Origin: SKKY01 sp965228015
Lineage (GTDB): Bacteria; Bacillota; Peptococcia; Peptococcales; SKKY01
Reading direction: 5' to 3'
Assembly: GCA_965228015.1 (NCBI GenBank)
Contig: OZ245787.1
Location: 1,178,001 to 1,242,000 of the forward strand
DNA length: 64,000 nt
Position 1 is the stretch's first letter. The number at the start of each line of letters is the position of its first letter. A model generated the notes under the pieces. That model did no database searches, had not been told where the DNA came from, and was given only the letters and a program-made list of their open reading frames with translations. Of the stretch, positions 25,722-35,467 are shown piece after piece. A program made the translations under genes and the position numbers.

Positions 25722-26295
25722 TCCCTGTTTTTTTCATAATTATATAATTTCGGGCTTTTATGCTTAACGGATGTATAAGTCTTTCTTTTCTGATTAAAAA
25801 CTCCAAGGTTGAATTAAGAGAAAGAAGCAAAGCTTTATCTAAATCTGTTTCTGCTGCTTCTCTGATTTCCCTCACTCCAGGATAGTCTCTGAAAGGTTCA
25901 ATTGCATCGGCAATATATATAATTTTTGCTAATTTACAAAGATTTTCCTTCCCTGTTGTATGGTATTTAATACTTTCCAAAATTTCTTTATCTTCAATTC
26001 CCAATTCTTTTTCTGCAATAATTGCCGCTGCTGGTCCGTGTAATATTTCTGACTCCCTTTTTTCCAAAGGACTTACTTTTTCCCCGGCATTCTCAAGGAT
26101 TTCAATCAATTCTTTCGCAGAATGATTTTTAGCATAGTCGTGAAGAAGGGCCGCTACCTTAACTTTTTCCTTATCTACATTATATTTTTCAGCTAATTTC
26201 AAAGCTGTAGAAAGTACTCTTTTTGTATGTTCAAATCTTTTTTGACTTATTTTTTCTTTTACAATTTTTTCAAAGAAAATAATATCATTTTTCAA
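25705..26295 (-). CDS. yqeK: HD-domain Ap4A hydrolase YqeK
   Basis: HD-superfamily phosphohydrolase; family members cleave symmetric diadenosine tetraphosphate. The metal ligands are in RFEHTKRV, LLHDYAKNH (HD), ILHGPAAA and YHTTGKENL, followed by an aspartate in YIADAIEPFRDYPG, the signature of YqeK. About 196 residues from the start I chose, TTG at 26295, which follows AAGGACTG inside the end of nadD; an in-frame ATG at 26331 would overlap nadD by 47 nt and adds residues without family similarity. Overlaps rsfS at its 3' end. Intact. Confidence 0.88.
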   Translation of the reverse strand: MKNDIIFFEKIVKEKISQKRFEHTKRVLSTALKLAEKYNVDKEKVKVAALLHDYAKNHSAKELIEILENAGEKVSPLEKRESEILHGPAAAIIAEKELGIEDKEILESIKYHTTGKENLCKLAKIIYIADAIEPFRDYPGVREIREAAETDLDKALLLSLNSTLEFLIRKERLIHPLSIKARNYIIMKKTGSEIIE

Positions 26296-26902
26296 AATAC
26301 AGTCCTTCTTTCCAGATATAGGCTTCAACACTCTCTGGTAGTAAGTACTTTATTGTTTTACTATCTTTAACCCTCTTTTTTATATCTGTTGAAGAAATAG
26401 CCATGGCTGTTACTTCAATGGTGAATATTTTTTCCAGCTTTTCCGGAGGTAAAACACTTAACTCCCGGGCTTTTAATTCTTCTAAATCATAGCCGGGTCT
26501 TGTAGCTGCTACAAAATAGCAGTGATCCAGGAGTTCATTTACTCTGTGCCACTTTAAGATTTCCTTTATTGCATCAGCACCTGTGATAAAAAAAATATCA
26601 TTCTCCGGATATGCTTCTTTGAAATATCTAACTGTATCAAAGGCATAGGACTTTCCTGGTCTTTCTATTTCAACCCGGGACACTGTGAAATCTTTATTGG
26701 AAGTAACTGCAAGGACTGTCATTAAATACCTTGCTTCCTGATCAGAAACTTCTTGACCTTCTTTATGGGGCGGTCTTCCTGATGGAACAAAAAAGACAGT
26801 ATCTAAGTTAAAGGCAACCCTTGCTGCTTCGGCAGTCACTAAATGTCCGTAATGAATTGGATCAAAAGTCCCCCCCATTATACCAACAGCTTTCCTGCTC
26901 AT
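26285..26902 (-). CDS. nadD: Nicotinate-nucleotide adenylyltransferase
   Basis: Forms nicotinic acid adenine dinucleotide in NAD synthesis. 205 residues with the nucleotidyltransferase motif GTFDPIHYGH at 11-20 and the C-terminal ISSTDIKKRV. The ATG at 26902 overlaps the proA stop (ATGA), showing tight coupling. Intact. Confidence 0.96.
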   Translation of the reverse strand: MSRKAVGIMGGTFDPIHYGHLVTAEAARVAFNLDTVFFVPSGRPPHKEGQEVSDQEARYLMTVLAVTSNKDFTVSRVEIERPGKSYAFDTVRYFKEAYPENDIFFITGADAIKEILKWHRVNELLDHCYFVAATRPGYDLEELKARELSVLPPEKLEKIFTIEVTAMAISSTDIKKRVKDSKTIKYLLPESVEAYIWKEGLYFEK

Positions 26903-28146
26903 CTTATTTCTCCATTACCTGATATCTCATATTTATAGCTGGTTAAGTGTTTTATACCCATAGGTCCCCTTGCATGAAGTTTTTGAGTAGATATTCCAAT
27001 CTCAGCTCCAAATCCAAATTTTCCTCCATCAGTAAATCTTGTGGAAGCATTTACATATACTGCAGCTGCATCAATTTCTTTTTGGAATTTGCGGCTATTG
27101 TTATAATCTTTTGTAATAATAACTTCAGAGTGCTTTGAACTGTATTTATCTATATGCGATATTGCTTCCTCTATATTTTCAACAATTTTTACTGCAAGAA
27201 TTAAGTCAAGAAATTCTGTGTAATAATCTTCTTCTGTTGCAAGATTGTATTTTTTTAAGTATTTCTTACTTTCTTCACATATCCTTAATTCAACTGGATA
27301 TTTTTCCAGGTTGTTTTCCATGGCTGGCAGAAACTCACTAGCTGCATTTTTGTGAACAAGAACCGTTTCTAAAGCATTGCAAACTCCTGGTCTTTGAGTT
27401 TTTCCGTTTTCAACTATTTTTACTGCCATTTCAATATCAGCTGTTTCATCTATAAAAGCATGGCAATTACCGGTTCCCGTTTCAATAACGGGAATCTTGG
27501 AATTTTCTACCACTGTATTTATAAGACCCTGTCCACCTCTGGGAATTAAAACATCAATATATTTATTCATTTGCATCATTTCATTTGCAGCTTCCCGGCT
27601 GGTATCTTCAACAAGCTGAAGAACATCTTTGCCAAGAGCTGTTTTTTCAAGGGCATTTTGTAGTACTTCAACTATTTTTTTATTTGAATTAACAGCATCT
27701 TTACTTCCTCTGAGAATAACTGCATTCCCTGCTTTTAAGCATAAGCCGGTAGCATCAGATGTAACATTTGGCCGAGCTTCATAAATAATACCAATTACTC
27801 CAAGAGGAACTTGAATTTTTCTGATTTCTATTCCATCCTCTGTAACCCATCCCTGGGAAGATTCTCTTATTGGGTCGAGAAAAGAAATTAACTCTCTTAA
27901 GCCTTGTGCCATCTCTCTAATACGGCTTTCACTTAAAGTAAGCCTGTCAATAAAAGCTTTTGGTAAACTTTTTGTTCTGGCATTTTCTAAATCAATATTG
28001 TTTGCATCAATAATTAAAGTGATATTATTAATGAGAGCATTTACCATTTCAGACAGAGCCTTGTTTTTCTCAGTGGCAGAGGCTTGAGCTATTATTTTAC
28101 TTGCTTCTTTAGCCTTAGCACCTTTTGTAATTAATTCTTCCCTCAC
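26899..28146 (-). CDS. proA: Glutamate-5-semialdehyde dehydrogenase (gamma-glutamyl phosphate reductase)
   Basis: Second enzyme of proline synthesis: reduces gamma-glutamyl phosphate to glutamate semialdehyde with NADPH. 415 residues; NAD(P)-binding PLGVIGIIYEARPNVT, the catalytic cysteine in TQRPGVCNALETVLVH, and the C-terminal STRFTDGGKFGFGAEIGIST. Follows proB by 23 nt and overlaps nadD by 4 nt. Intact. Confidence 0.97.
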   Translation of the reverse strand: MREELITKGAKAKEASKIIAQASATEKNKALSEMVNALINNITLIIDANNIDLENARTKSLPKAFIDRLTLSESRIREMAQGLRELISFLDPIRESSQGWVTEDGIEIRKIQVPLGVIGIIYEARPNVTSDATGLCLKAGNAVILRGSKDAVNSNKKIVEVLQNALEKTALGKDVLQLVEDTSREAANEMMQMNKYIDVLIPRGGQGLINTVVENSKIPVIETGTGNCHAFIDETADIEMAVKIVENGKTQRPGVCNALETVLVHKNAASEFLPAMENNLEKYPVELRICEESKKYLKKYNLATEEDYYTEFLDLILAVKIVENIEEAISHIDKYSSKHSEVIITKDYNNSRKFQKEIDAAAVYVNASTRFTDGGKFGFGAEIGISTQKLHARGPMGIKHLTSYKYEISGNGEIR

Positions 28147-28169
28147 AATATTTTCCTCCCTCTTTGTAC

Positions 28170-29303
28170 CTAGTATCTTAAAATAAGATTATCCCGGTGA
28201 ATCACAGAATCCGAATCTTTATGTCCAAGAATATCAAAAAATTCTTCCGAATGACGTCCTTTTAATTTTTCCATTTCTTCTGCAGAGTAACTTATAATAC
28301 CTCTGGCAAATTCTTCACCAGATGAATCTACAATATTTACTACGCTTCCTCTTTCAAATTTTCCTTTTATTTCTTTTATTCCTTTTGCCAAAAGACTCTT
28401 TCCATTGCATATAAGGGCATCCTTACAACCCTGATCTACAATAAGAATTCCTTCTATTTCTGAACTAAAACCAATCCATTTTTTTCTGGAATGAGGATTG
28501 GTATTTCTAGGTAAAAATAAGGTTCCCTTATCTTCTCCCTGAACCAGTCTGTTTAAAATATTATCTTCTTTACTATTAGCAATTATCATAGGTATTCCTG
28601 CATTAACTGCAATCTTTCCAGCCTCTATTTTGGTAATCATTCCTCCGCTGGCAAATTTACTACCCGTTTTACCAGCAAGAGCGGTAATTTTATCGTCAAT
28701 TTCTGATACTACAGAAATAAGCTGAGCACTAGGATTATTTCTTGGATCTCCAGTGTAAAGTCCCTCTATATCCGTCAAAAGTATAAGGAGATCAGCATTT
28801 ACTAATCCAGCTACTAAAGCAGCCAGAGTATCATTATCTCCAAACTTAATTTCTTCAACAACCACAGTATCATTTTCATTAATAATTGGAATTGCTCTTT
28901 TATTAATTAAAGAAAGAAGTGTATTTTGAGAATTTAGAAACCTTTTTCTGTTCTTCAAATCATCTTTTGTAAGAAGAAGCTGAGCAACTGTTTCCCCATG
29001 CTCTGAAAAGATCTTTTCATATACATGCATAAGAATTCCCTGACCAACTGCAGCTGCTGCCTGTTTTTCCGGAATTGATTTTGGTCTTTCCGTATACCCA
29101 AGCTTACTTAGTCCTGCTCCTACTGCTCCAGAGGTTACCAATAAAACTTCTTTCCCGGAAAAATGAATATTAACAATCTGACGGCAAAGTTTCTCAATCA
29201 TTTCAATATTAAGTTTTCCTGTTTCATGGGTAAGAGAACTGGTTCCAACCTTTACTACTATTCTGTTGGCTTCTTTTATAAGATTTTTATGAACTTCTCT
29301 CAT
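28170..29303 (-). CDS. proB: Glutamate 5-kinase with C-terminal PUA domain
   Basis: First enzyme of proline synthesis, phosphorylating glutamate. 377 residues: amino-acid kinase domain (VVKVGTSSLT, VTSGAVGAG, NENDTV, FGDNDTLAA, DIEGLYT) up to about 260 and a PUA domain (about 280-360, DALICNGKSLLAKGI), the usual 365-380 architecture. Located 13 nt after yhbY and upstream of proA. In a cell that has lost beta-glutamate synthesis, proline could serve as the remaining glutamate-derived osmolyte; this is speculation. Intact. Confidence 0.97.
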   Translation of the reverse strand: MREVHKNLIKEANRIVVKVGTSSLTHETGKLNIEMIEKLCRQIVNIHFSGKEVLLVTSGAVGAGLSKLGYTERPKSIPEKQAAAAVGQGILMHVYEKIFSEHGETVAQLLLTKDDLKNRKRFLNSQNTLLSLINKRAIPIINENDTVVVEEIKFGDNDTLAALVAGLVNADLLILLTDIEGLYTGDPRNNPSAQLISVVSEIDDKITALAGKTGSKFASGGMITKIEAGKIAVNAGIPMIIANSKEDNILNRLVQGEDKGTLFLPRNTNPHSRKKWIGFSSEIEGILIVDQGCKDALICNGKSLLAKGIKEIKGKFERGSVVNIVDSSGEEFARGIISYSAEEMEKLKGRHSEEFFDILGHKDSDSVIHRDNLILRY

Positions 29304-29316
29304 TTACTATCACCAT

Positions 29317-29610
29317 CTACTCTGGAAGAACTATTTCCGGCTTTTCCTGATTAGCTTTGTAAAACACTATATTTCTGCCAACAACCTGAACCAGATATGA
29401 TTCTGTTTTTTCGCTTAACTCCTGAGCCACTGTTTTTGTTTCTTCCAAACAATTTTTCAGTACTTTGATTTTTACAATTTCTCTTGCATTAAGAGCTTCA
29501 TTTAAAGAGAACAGAATACTATCTGTTACTCCGTTCTTACCAACTTGTACTATCGGGTCATGAGCCGTAGCCATTGCCCTTAAAAATCTTTTTTGTTTTC
29601 CTGTTAACAT
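29317..29610 (-). CDS. yhbY: Ribosome assembly RNA-binding protein YhbY
   Basis: CRM-domain RNA-binding protein of 97 residues associated with pre-50S particles. Opens MLTGKQKRFLRAMATAHDPIVQVGKNGVTDSI, the classical YhbY start, with the GxxG loop in QVGKNG. I place the start at the ATG at 29610; a GTG at 29640 preceded by AGGGGG is possible and would add ten residues (MRGSKYRCPI). First gene of the run to cheA. Intact. Confidence 0.93.
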   Translation of the reverse strand: MLTGKQKRFLRAMATAHDPIVQVGKNGVTDSILFSLNEALNAREIVKIKVLKNCLEETKTVAQELSEKTESYLVQVVGRNIVFYKANQEKPEIVLPE

Positions 29611-29689
29611 AATCGGACAGCGATATTTGCTGCCCCTCACCCCCTGTAAGGTATATTTCAGTTATTTTATCATATACCAAAATTTAACA

Positions 29690-29719
29690 TAAATAAAGCA
29701 TGGAATTTCTTCCACGCTT
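29690..29719 (-). terminator. Terminator upstream of the yhbY run, partner of leuS end region
   Basis: Minus strand AAGCGTGGAA-GAAA-TTCCATGCTT (10-bp stem with one G-U) followed by TATTTAT; it lies 9 nt past the leuS stop and ends the leuS transcript. Confidence 0.75.
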
Positions 29720-29728
29720 AGATGATGC

Positions 29729-32206
29729 TTATAAAACTATATTTACAATCTTTTTTGGTACAACTATTACTTTTTTAATAGCCTTACCCTCAGTTAATTC
29801 TCTTATCCTGCTGCTTTCCAATGCAAATTTTTCCATTTCTTCTTTATTAAGGTCTGCAGGAACTTTTATCTTATCCCTTAGCTTTCCATTAATCTGAAGA
29901 ACTACTTCAACTTCATCTTCTGCAAGATACTCTTCAACAACTTCAGGCCACTGAGTGCTCACAAGCATCTCAGTCTTTCCAAGTTCAGTCCAAAGTTCTT
30001 CTGCGATATGAGGTGAAAAAGGCATTAAGATAAGAACAATTGTTTCCACAGCCTCTTTAATAACAAGAGGATTAATATTTTTTTCTTTATCCTTGTAATC
30101 ATAAACTGCATTAACAAGTTCCATAATTCTGCTTATTGCTGTATTGAAATTGAACCTTTCACTCAAATCACTGGTTACCCTTTGAATAGTACTGTGAGTT
30201 ATTCTCATTAAATCTTTATCTTCCTTAGTAAAATCATCATAAACTAATTTACCGGAAGCAGAGTTCACTATTTCTTTTGAAGTATATACCAGTCTCCAGA
30301 CTCTGTTTAAAAACCTGAAACACCCTTCAACAGCTCTGTCATTCCACTCAAGATCTCTTTCTGGAGGAGCAGCAAAAAGTATGAATAAACGAGCAGTATC
30401 TGCACCATATTTATTAATAATTTCTTCAGGACTTACAACATTACTCTTAGATTTCGACATTTTACTTCCGTCTTTTAAAACCATACCTTGAGTAAGAAGA
30501 TTTTCAAAAGGTTCTTCTGCGGTAATATAACCAAAATCCTTAAATACTTTTATAAAGAAACGGGCATACATTAAGTGAAGAATAGCATGTTCTACTCCCC
30601 CAATATACTGGTCAACATTCATCCAGTAATCTGTTTTTTCTTTTGTAAAGGGAAGTTCTGTATTATGGGGATCGCAATATCTTAAATAATACCAGCTGGA
30701 GCAAACAAAAGTATCCATTGTGTCTGTTTCTCTAACTGCTTTTTTACCACAAATCGGGCAGTCGGCATTTACAAAATCTTCAGCATACTTAAGAGGAGAT
30801 TCACCACTTGGTCTAAATTCAACATCTTCCGGAAGACTAACTGGAAGATGTTTTTCAGGAACCGGAACAGCACCACAATCATCACAATAAATCATTGGAA
30901 TAGGAGCTCCCCAGTATCTTTGTCTGGAAATTAACCAGTCCTTTAATCTGAAATTAATTTCATGGGAAGCAAAGCAATTATCTGCACCAAAGTCAGTTAC
31001 TTTTTTAATCCCTTCATTATTTTCTGTTCCGCCAAAATCTCCGGAATTAATCATAATACCATCTTCAGTATAGGCTTCTTCCATTTCCATTCCATCTATA
31101 ATATTTCCATCTGGGCTAATTACCGCTTTAATTGGAAGCTTGTACTTTTTAGCAAAGGCAAAATCTCTTGTGTCGTGAGCAGGAACACCCATTACAGCCC
31201 CTGTACCATAATCCATTAATACATAGTTTCCAATAAGTATTGGAGCTTCTTCACCGTTGTAAGGATTAATAATATAGTTGCCTATGAACATTCCTTCTTT
31301 TTCAGCCTCAGTTGAAGTTCTGTCAATTTCACTTAGTCGTGAAACTTTATCTCTAAAAGCTTTAACATCTGTTTCATACTCTGTTCCATTAGTAAGTTTT
31401 TCAACTAATGGATGTTCTGGAGCAAGAACCAGATAAGTTACACCAAAAACAGTGTCTGGTCTTGTTGTGTAAACTTCCACAGAATCTTTTGTATCTTTTA
31501 TAGGGAAAGTAATTCTTGCCCCTTCAGAACGTCCAATCCAGTTTCTTTGCATGGTCTTAACTTTCTCTGGCCATCCAGGAAGTTTATCTAAGTCGTCCAG
31601 CAGATTTTGTGCATAGTCTGTTATTTTAAAGAACCATTGATTAAGAGCTTTCTTTTCAACTCTTGCATCACATCTTTCACAGGCACCGTCAACTACCTGC
31701 TCATTTGCAAGTACTGTGTTACAAGAAGGGCACCAGTTTACCATAGCATTTTTCTTATAAGCCAGGTTGTTTTTATATAATTGTAAAAAAATCCACTGAG
31801 TCCATTTATAATAATCAGGGTGACTTGTAGCCACCTCTCTGTCCCAGTCATAACTGATTCCCATGCTCTTTAACTGCTCAGCCATATTAGCTATATTTTC
31901 ATTTGTCCAGATATCAGGGCGAGCTCCGTGCTTTATTGCCGCATTTTCTGCTGGCAATCCAAAAGAGTCCCACCCCATAGGATGAAGTACATTATATCCC
32001 TGCATGCTTTTGTATCTTGCAATAACATCGCCTATTGAATAATTTCTAACATGTCCCATATGTAAATTTCCGGAAGGATAGGGAAACATTTCAAGACAAT
32101 AATATTTCTCTTTGGAATCATTGTCCAAGGCTTCATATACCTTTTCATCTTTCCATTTTTCCTGCCATTTTTGCTCTATTACCCTGGGGTTGTATTTTTC
32201 CTGCAT
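29729..32206 (-). CDS. leuS: Leucyl-tRNA synthetase
   Basis: Class Ia aminoacyl-tRNA synthetase, 825 residues. HMGH at 49-52 (GNLHMGHVRNYS), a zinc site CPSCNTV/CERC near 160-180, the editing domain (TTRPDT in its threonine-rich segment) and KMSKS (DGSKMSKSKSNV), followed by anticodon-binding and C-terminal LeuRS domains. ATG after GGAGGATTAATA. It has its own promoter within the 130 nt between it and ISLre2 copy A, and no T-box leader was found there, unlike valS. Intact over 2.5 kb. Confidence 0.97.
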   Translation of the reverse strand: MQEKYNPRVIEQKWQEKWKDEKVYEALDNDSKEKYYCLEMFPYPSGNLHMGHVRNYSIGDVIARYKSMQGYNVLHPMGWDSFGLPAENAAIKHGARPDIWTNENIANMAEQLKSMGISYDWDREVATSHPDYYKWTQWIFLQLYKNNLAYKKNAMVNWCPSCNTVLANEQVVDGACERCDARVEKKALNQWFFKITDYAQNLLDDLDKLPGWPEKVKTMQRNWIGRSEGARITFPIKDTKDSVEVYTTRPDTVFGVTYLVLAPEHPLVEKLTNGTEYETDVKAFRDKVSRLSEIDRTSTEAEKEGMFIGNYIINPYNGEEAPILIGNYVLMDYGTGAVMGVPAHDTRDFAFAKKYKLPIKAVISPDGNIIDGMEMEEAYTEDGIMINSGDFGGTENNEGIKKVTDFGADNCFASHEINFRLKDWLISRQRYWGAPIPMIYCDDCGAVPVPEKHLPVSLPEDVEFRPSGESPLKYAEDFVNADCPICGKKAVRETDTMDTFVCSSWYYLRYCDPHNTELPFTKEKTDYWMNVDQYIGGVEHAILHLMYARFFIKVFKDFGYITAEEPFENLLTQGMVLKDGSKMSKSKSNVVSPEEIINKYGADTARLFILFAAPPERDLEWNDRAVEGCFRFLNRVWRLVYTSKEIVNSASGKLVYDDFTKEDKDLMRITHSTIQRVTSDLSERFNFNTAISRIMELVNAVYDYKDKEKNINPLVIKEAVETIVLILMPFSPHIAEELWTELGKTEMLVSTQWPEVVEEYLAEDEVEVVLQINGKLRDKIKVPADLNKEEMEKFALESSRIRELTEGKAIKKVIVVPKKIVNIVL

Positions 32207-32253
32207 TATTAATCCTCCGTTACCAATTCATTTAATTTAATCTCTAACTAAAA

Positions 32254-32281
32254 ATTATAGATTTTTAAATAATAAAGTCAA
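32254..32281 (-). promoter_or_regulatory. Promoter of leuS
   Basis: Minus-strand TTGACT, 16-nt spacer, TATAAT, about 47 nt before the leuS ATG. It lies between the gene and ISLre2 copy A, so the insertion did not cut leuS from its promoter. Confidence 0.75.
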
Positions 32282-32338
32282 TTCTTTATATAAATTTAAC
32301 AAAAATTGGTTAAGATAGTTTAATAAGAAAAATTTGAG

Positions 32339-33888
32339 GATCGTGTCAATTAATTATGGGTTTTAAAAGAATAAAAAACCCCTTGTATGTATTACGTGCT
32401 AAATCGCACTCGCTATCCTTTTAAACAATTCTCTTTTCCAAGTTCTCTTACCAGTTAAAACTACTGGCACATTGCCGAATTTCTCATCTGATATTAGGTT
32501 CGTAGCTTTTTTATAACACGGCTTTCTAATTTTATGATTCTTGTTTCTATTTTTCTTGCTTCTTTCTTTTACTAAATCATATACATTACCTGAATTAGCC
32601 TTAAAAGCCCTCAGACGTGACATTTGATCAACACCTTCTCTGTACCAGCTTAGAGGCCTTGAACTTAATCTTGCAGATAATATATGACTAATATGGCCTT
32701 CTGTGCTACAGCCTATATAATCCGGGTCATATTGATTCATTATACCTTCCCAATTATTTAACACATAACTTCTAGCATCTTTTATTGCTTCTATTTTTTG
32801 TTTCTGATTCTGTTTCTTCAATTATTGCTTTGAATAAATCTTTTACGAAATCTTTCCTTTTCGTATTTATGTAATACCACATCATTTGGTGTGTGCCTTT
32901 CATATGAGCAGTTGCCTTCTTTATATATTTCGACAAATAGTATCTATCTAAAACATAGATACTATCTTTAATCCATTCTTTGCCTTGTTTTATCCAGTTG
33001 GCTCCATCTCCTGATAAATATATCTTTTCAATAGTTTCTTCTTCATAGTTGCTATCAATATAATCAGCTACTTCAAGCCATAAATCAGCACTATCTTGGT
33101 AGAGACCACTAAAGTATCTGGGATTTATTAATTCATATCTATCTTTACTTACCTTTCACTTACCTTCGTGAACATAAATTAATCTAGGTTCGGCACATGT
33201 TCCTCTTTGAAGTGAAACATGATCTTCATCAACTTCGATGTACAAAATCTTAGCTTGAGAATCAGTTTTTTCACTGGTGCTGCATGATTAGAAATATCTT
33301 TAAGCTTTCTAATAGAATTCATTACTGTTTGACCAGTAAGATATACATTCTTCGATATTTTTTCGCTACTTTTTCTGTATGGTGTCTCTATTGCTTCTTC
33401 TATTAACATTGATTCTAGCAATATATCCATTCTGTCATTTGCTTCAATACCAACAGCTTCATCAGATAAGTATTTATATTCACCGGTAATTTTATGAACA
33501 TAATACGTTCTTTTATAGGTTACTTCACCAAATATCGTCGCCAAACTTTTCTTCGACTTTGTTTCCTTTATTTTCCAGTCTCTTTTTCTTGCACAATCTT
33601 TTTTAACTAAAATATCTACAGTTTCAAGTACTTTTTCTGTAATTGCAACCCCAACTTCATCCAGCATTTTTTTGGTTTTTAAAATGAATTCAGATATATT
33701 ATTTCCCTCAATTAAAGTTGTTTCCATATTTTCTGCTATTTCTTTACCGATTTTAGTTGCAATTTCATGTATAATATTATTCATTAGAGTTTCTCCTTTT
33801 TTGCGATTTGGTTTAGCGATTTAATTGTAACATAAGGAGTTGCTCTAATATTTTTTTGTTTTTTTACCCATAATTATTTTACACTAAC
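32339..33888 (-). mobile_element. ISLre2-family insertion sequence, copy A (1550 bp)
   Basis: Element with imperfect 23-bp inverted repeats: GATCGTGTCAATTAATTATG at the 3' (plus-left) end and GTTAGTGTAAAATAATTATG at the transposase-proximal end, both continuing GGGT. Flanks 32330-32338 (AAATTTGAG) and 33889-33897 (GAATTTGAG) form a 9-bp target duplication with one mismatch, the length known for ISLre2. The right-hand flank carries the ribosome site (GAGGTGAT) of the adjoining ppx gene, so the element separated that gene from whatever lay upstream. The transposase gene (UPF0236 type) is on the minus strand. Confidence 0.9.
32399..33784 (-). pseudogene. ISLre2 (UPF0236) transposase, disrupted (copy A)
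   Basis: Reassembled about 460-residue UPF0236/ISLre2 transposase: N-terminal MNNIIHEIATKIGKE, WKIKETKSKKSLATIFGEV, TYKRTYYVHK, then the central EADEDHVSLQRG and LINPRYFSGLY, and a C-terminal SRPLSWYREGVDQM / LTGKRTWKREL. Broken at an A6 run after HAAPVKK (near 33270-33276; copy B has seven A at this place), at an in-frame TGA just after YVHEGK (near 33160), and at a shift before KIEAIKDARSYV (near 32815). The TGA and the last shift are shared by all three copies. Not expected to yield full-length transposase. Confidence 0.88.
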
Positions 33889-33905
33889 GAATTTGAGGTG
33901 ATTTT

Positions 33906-35467
33906 GTGAATAAGAAAAAAATGCTCTTTTTTCTGTAATAACTATTGGGTCCCATTCAATAAAAATGATTATTGCAGAAGCATCGGATGAAAAGGATTTT
34001 AAAGTAATTGAAAAAACAAATTACCCCATCAATCTTGGAAGAGAAAGTTTTTCCAAAGGAATAATAAGTGTTCCAATAGTTTTAGAAGTATGCAGTATTC
34101 TAAACAAGTTAAAAAACTTCTATTAGAATATAATGTTGCTGAGTATGATGTTATAGCAACCAGCGCAATACGGGAAGCAAAAAACAGATTATTTATAATA
34201 GATAAAATAATGATTGCCACAGGCCTTCATGTAAGCATACTTACAAATGCCGAGGAACGTTATCTTACTTTTAAATCTATCCGTAATAACTACTTTCTTC
34301 TTGAGGATTTTACAACAACAAGTAGTCTGTTTTTAGATTTAGGTTCAGGAAGTATTTCTGTTTCTGTTTACAGCAAAAATAAACTTACCTTTAGTCAAAA
34401 CCTTAACTTAGGTGCCTTGCGTCTTTATGAGGAGACTAGTGAACTTAAAGAAGAAAGCACAAGCTACCCATTACTCCTTGAAGAATTTACCTCAAGCAAC
34501 ATTGACAGAATAATTAATTTTGGACCTCACAAAAGAATTTTAAGATTTTTTATTTTTGGAAATAATGCTCACTTTGTTGCTTCATTATGCAAACCAGAAA
34601 AAATTTATCCCAAACTTTCTTGTGTTCCCAGAGAAGTCTTTTTAGATTACTACGAGAAAGTTAAATACATGTCTCCAATTGAAATAATGGAAACTTTCCA
34701 TATAAGTGAAGAAGATATAGATTTATTTTTTCCTTCTTTAGTTATTGTTAAGGGGTTTTTTGGACCTTACCATTAGTTCTGGAATTTACCTTACAGAAGT
34801 ATCTCTGAGGGAAGGCCTGATGTACAGCTTACTAGAAAGGAACTTTAACCCGGAGGCACAGAAAGCAGACTTTGATGATATATTATCTTCAGCCCGTCAT
34901 ATTGCAAAAAGGTTTAAATATGATAAAGAACATTCCCAGGAAGTTGAAAAATTTGCTTTAGATATATTTGAAGCTGTTAAGGATACTCATGAACTGGAAA
35001 GCAGGGAAAAGCTTCTTCTCCAGCTGGTCTGTATATTACATGATACAGGGAAATTTCTAAGTTATGAAAATCATTATAAATACTCTGCAGATATTATTCA
35101 GGCATTAGACTTAGTTGGAATTTCTGAAAACGATTTGAAAATTGTATCTGCTTGTGCAAAATACCACAGTCATGTAACTCCTGGAGAGAACTCCTCTCTT
35201 TTTGATAAAATGAATGAAGATGATAAAATAATTTCAGCAAAATTAATTGCAATAATTAGAATTGCTGACTCTTTAGACAGAAGTCATAAAAGAAAATTTG
35301 AAAGTATTGAGGTTGAATACACAAAAAAAGAATTTAAAATTATCGCATATTCCAGTGAAGATACGACATTGGAAGAATGGGTTTTTTCCAAAAAAGCAAC
35401 GTTTTTTGCAGAAGTTTTTGGAGTAATGCCCGAATTAATTATCAAAGGACTGTTAAATTATGAATAG
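33906..35467 (+). pseudogene. ppx: Exopolyphosphatase/GppA-like protein with HD domain, frameshifted (first copy)
   Basis: Ppx/GppA phosphatase (ASKHA fold) that would degrade polyphosphate or pppGpp. GTG start at 33906 with GAGGTGAT (33895-33902), read as NKKK, then VITIGSHSIKM in the next frame. Readable motifs: TSAIREAKN, LDLGSGSISV (second phosphate loop), and a C-terminal HD region (HDTGKFLSYENHYKYS, CAKYHSH). Frameshifts at A7 (33915-33921), A6 (34111-34116) and T6 (34756-34761). The DIGGGS-type loop reads DLGSGS. ISLre2 copy A ends 17 nt before the start codon. Ends overlapping the ppk start, so once part of a ppx-ppk-ppx operon. Confidence 0.85.

Noticed and set aside
32207..32338. 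A T-box leader for leuS cut off by ISLre2 copy A
   Set aside because: No T-box core is found between leuS and the IS or just beyond it, and a good promoter lies in the 130 nt next to leuS.
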